Shown piece after piece: positions 11,944-12,725 of a stretch of DNA of 12,725 nucleotides. Both the position numbers and the translations under genes were made by a program. How positions within the stretch are numbered: position 1 is the first letter of the stretch; every line of letters starts with the position of its first letter. The stretch spans positions 52,259 through 64,983 of the forward strand of contig DFGE01000023.1 in the NCBI GenBank assembly GCA_002371675.1, given 5' to 3'. Under the pieces are notes generated by a model, which worked only from the letters and a program-made list of their open reading frames with translations, made no database searches and was not told the DNA's origin. The DNA is from Clostridiales bacterium UBA3758. Lineage in GTDB: Bacteria; Bacillota; Clostridia; Oscillospirales; Oscillospiraceae.

Positions 11944-12672
11944 ATGGATTTTGAAGTAAAACAGGTTTTCTTCTCATATGGAGATGTTTTAGCCCTGAAT
12001 GGCATTTCGTTTTCCGCAAACCGGGGGCAGATTGTCGGATTGGTTGGAGAAAACGGAGCCGGAAAATCAACAATCATTAAAAACATCTATCGTTATCTGA
12101 CTCCGGACAGCGGCACAATTACACTCGACGGGAAAGATATTTTTGCCTATCCTTCAGGGGCCTATCCCATTTCATATATCCCTGATGTTCCTGTTTTTTA
12201 TGAAGAATTATCTCTGTTAGAGCACCTCCATTTTATAAAGGCCATTTACCCGCAGGGGGGAGTGTCTATCGACGAAATGATTGAAAGGCTGGATATGAAG
12301 GAGCATCAGAACAAAATCCCAGCCGCTTTGTCCAAGGGAACTAGGCAGAAGCTGATGATAGCCATGGCTCTTATGCGGGAATTTGAACTGCTCATTGCAG
12401 ATGAGCCCTTTTCAGGGCTTGATCCGAAGCAGATTGCTACATTAAAGGCCCTGCTGCTGGAACAGAAAGAAAAAGGAAAGATTGTTCTTTTGTCCAGCCA
12501 TTTGCTGGACGTGACCGAGAACATTTGCGATCAGTACGTTGTGATAAAGAACGGTAAGCGCCTATTATCTGGTTCAAAACAGGAGTTGCTTTCAGCAACA
12601 CAGCTTCCTGAGGACAGCACTATGGAGGCTGTGTATTTGAAATTGGTGGAACAAGATGAAGAATCAAGCTGA
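11944..12672 (+). CDS. ABC transporter ATP-binding protein
   Basis: A 242-residue cytoplasmic ATPase subunit of an ABC transporter, probably an exporter of the ABC-2/EcsA-like kind. Walker A is GENGAGKST (35-43). The Q-loop region reads SYIPDVPVFYEEL with Asp where Gln is usual. The signature is LSKGTRQKLMIA (129-140), a variant of LSGGQ. Walker B is LLIADEP (149-155), the D-loop SGLD, and the switch His186 lies in LLSSHLLD. These signature and Q-loop variants are common in that subfamily (recollection, not checked). AAAGGAG stands seven bases before the ATG. The next gene overlaps its end by 17 bases, implying translational coupling to a partner. The substrate is unknown; antimicrobial-peptide efflux or a metabolite are possibilities. 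Confidence 0.92.
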   Translation: MDFEVKQVFFSYGDVLALNGISFSANRGQIVGLVGENGAGKSTIIKNIYRYLTPDSGTITLDGKDIFAYPSGAYPISYIPDVPVFYEELSLLEHLHFIKAIYPQGGVSIDEMIERLDMKEHQNKIPAALSKGTRQKLMIAMALMREFELLIADEPFSGLDPKQIATLKALLLEQKEKGKIVLLSSHLLDVTENICDQYVVIKNGKRLLSGSKQELLSATQLPEDSTMEAVYLKLVEQDEESS

Positions 12673-12725
12673 AATCCTGCTCTTAAAAAACAAGCTCCGG
12701 CTCATGAAAGGCACCATTCGTCATA
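12656..12725 (+). CDS. start of a probable ABC transporter permease (runs off the right edge)
   Basis: The ATG at 12656 lies inside the 3' end of the ATPase gene in another frame. The first 23 residues (MKNQAEILLLKNKLRLMKG and on) are a short amphipathic, basic segment such as precedes the first membrane helix of EcsB/ABC-2 permeases. The assignment rests on overlap with the ATPase gene and on the typical N terminus; no membrane segment is yet visible. Confidence 0.6.
   Translation, partial: MKNQAEILLLKNKLRLMKGTIRH

Larger units (their letters stand above)
7153..12725. mobile_element. integrative and mobilizable element, left part (right end outside the window)
   Basis: Integrase, XRE repressor, excisionase, inverted-repeat cluster and relaxase lie in the order usual for small mobilizable integrative elements of Clostridia. 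No type IV secretion genes are visible in this part, so transfer would need a helper or genes beyond the edge. The left boundary is inferred from the broken hairpin at 7131-7152 and is uncertain by a few tens of bases. The cargo from about 11640 onward is more AT-rich than the backbone and core genome. Confidence 0.75.

Noticed and set aside
1..12725. tRNA or rRNA genes, including a tRNA attachment site for the element
   Set aside because: I found no cloverleaf-like sequence or rRNA segment; the left end of the element lies next to hairpins, not a tRNA gene.

Overview
The window looks like a high-GC, low-GC-skewed-codon Clostridia chromosome, most likely an Oscillospiraceae/Ruminococcaceae-type gut Firmicute (inference). 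The grounds are strong AGGAGG-type ribosome binding sites, sigma-A promoters with 17-bp spacers, the ylxM-ffh-rpsP-khpA and rimM-trmD gene order, and a pyruvate phosphate dikinase gene.

Bases 1-6850 are conserved core genome, all on the minus strand. Reading in the direction of transcription, the first operon is ylxM-ffh-rpsP-khpA (SRP targeting, ribosomal protein S16 and a KH-domain RNA chaperone). It has a near-perfect promoter at 6816-6844 and a terminator at 4442-4476. A single lipoprotein gene (3444-4340) follows. The second operon is rimM-trmD-rsmA (16S processing, tRNA m1G37 methylation, 16S dimethylation), with a promoter at 3125-3153, and then the 5' part of ppdK, which runs off the left edge. 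The trmD gene is unusual: it continues in frame into a complete GNAT acetyltransferase domain, and Glu stands where TrmD enzymes normally have the catalytic Asp.

Two gene-free gaps (3087-3443 and 6781-7366) each hold a copy of one 207-bp, highly structured dispersed repeat. The copies differ at only about ten positions, mostly in predicted loops. Each is framed by terminator hairpins that differ between the two loci but match each other within a locus, suggesting insertion into terminators with long target duplication. At the second locus the right-hand hairpin matches only up to about base 7152. That is the most economical place for the left end of the adjoining mobile element.

Bases ~7153-12725 are the left part of an integrative mobilizable element. 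It comprises a tyrosine integrase, an XRE-type repressor (TTG start), divergent promoters with repeated GTTGCA-type boxes, a small excisionase, a 250-bp cluster of four inverted repeats that is a good oriT candidate (and also carries an ORF that exactly fills the gap), and a MobA/MobL-like relaxase. After two hairpins the composition becomes visibly more AT-rich. There a separate cargo operon begins: a 59-aa helix-turn-helix protein, an ABC transporter ATPase and the start of an overlapping gene that is probably its permease. The right end of the element is outside the window.
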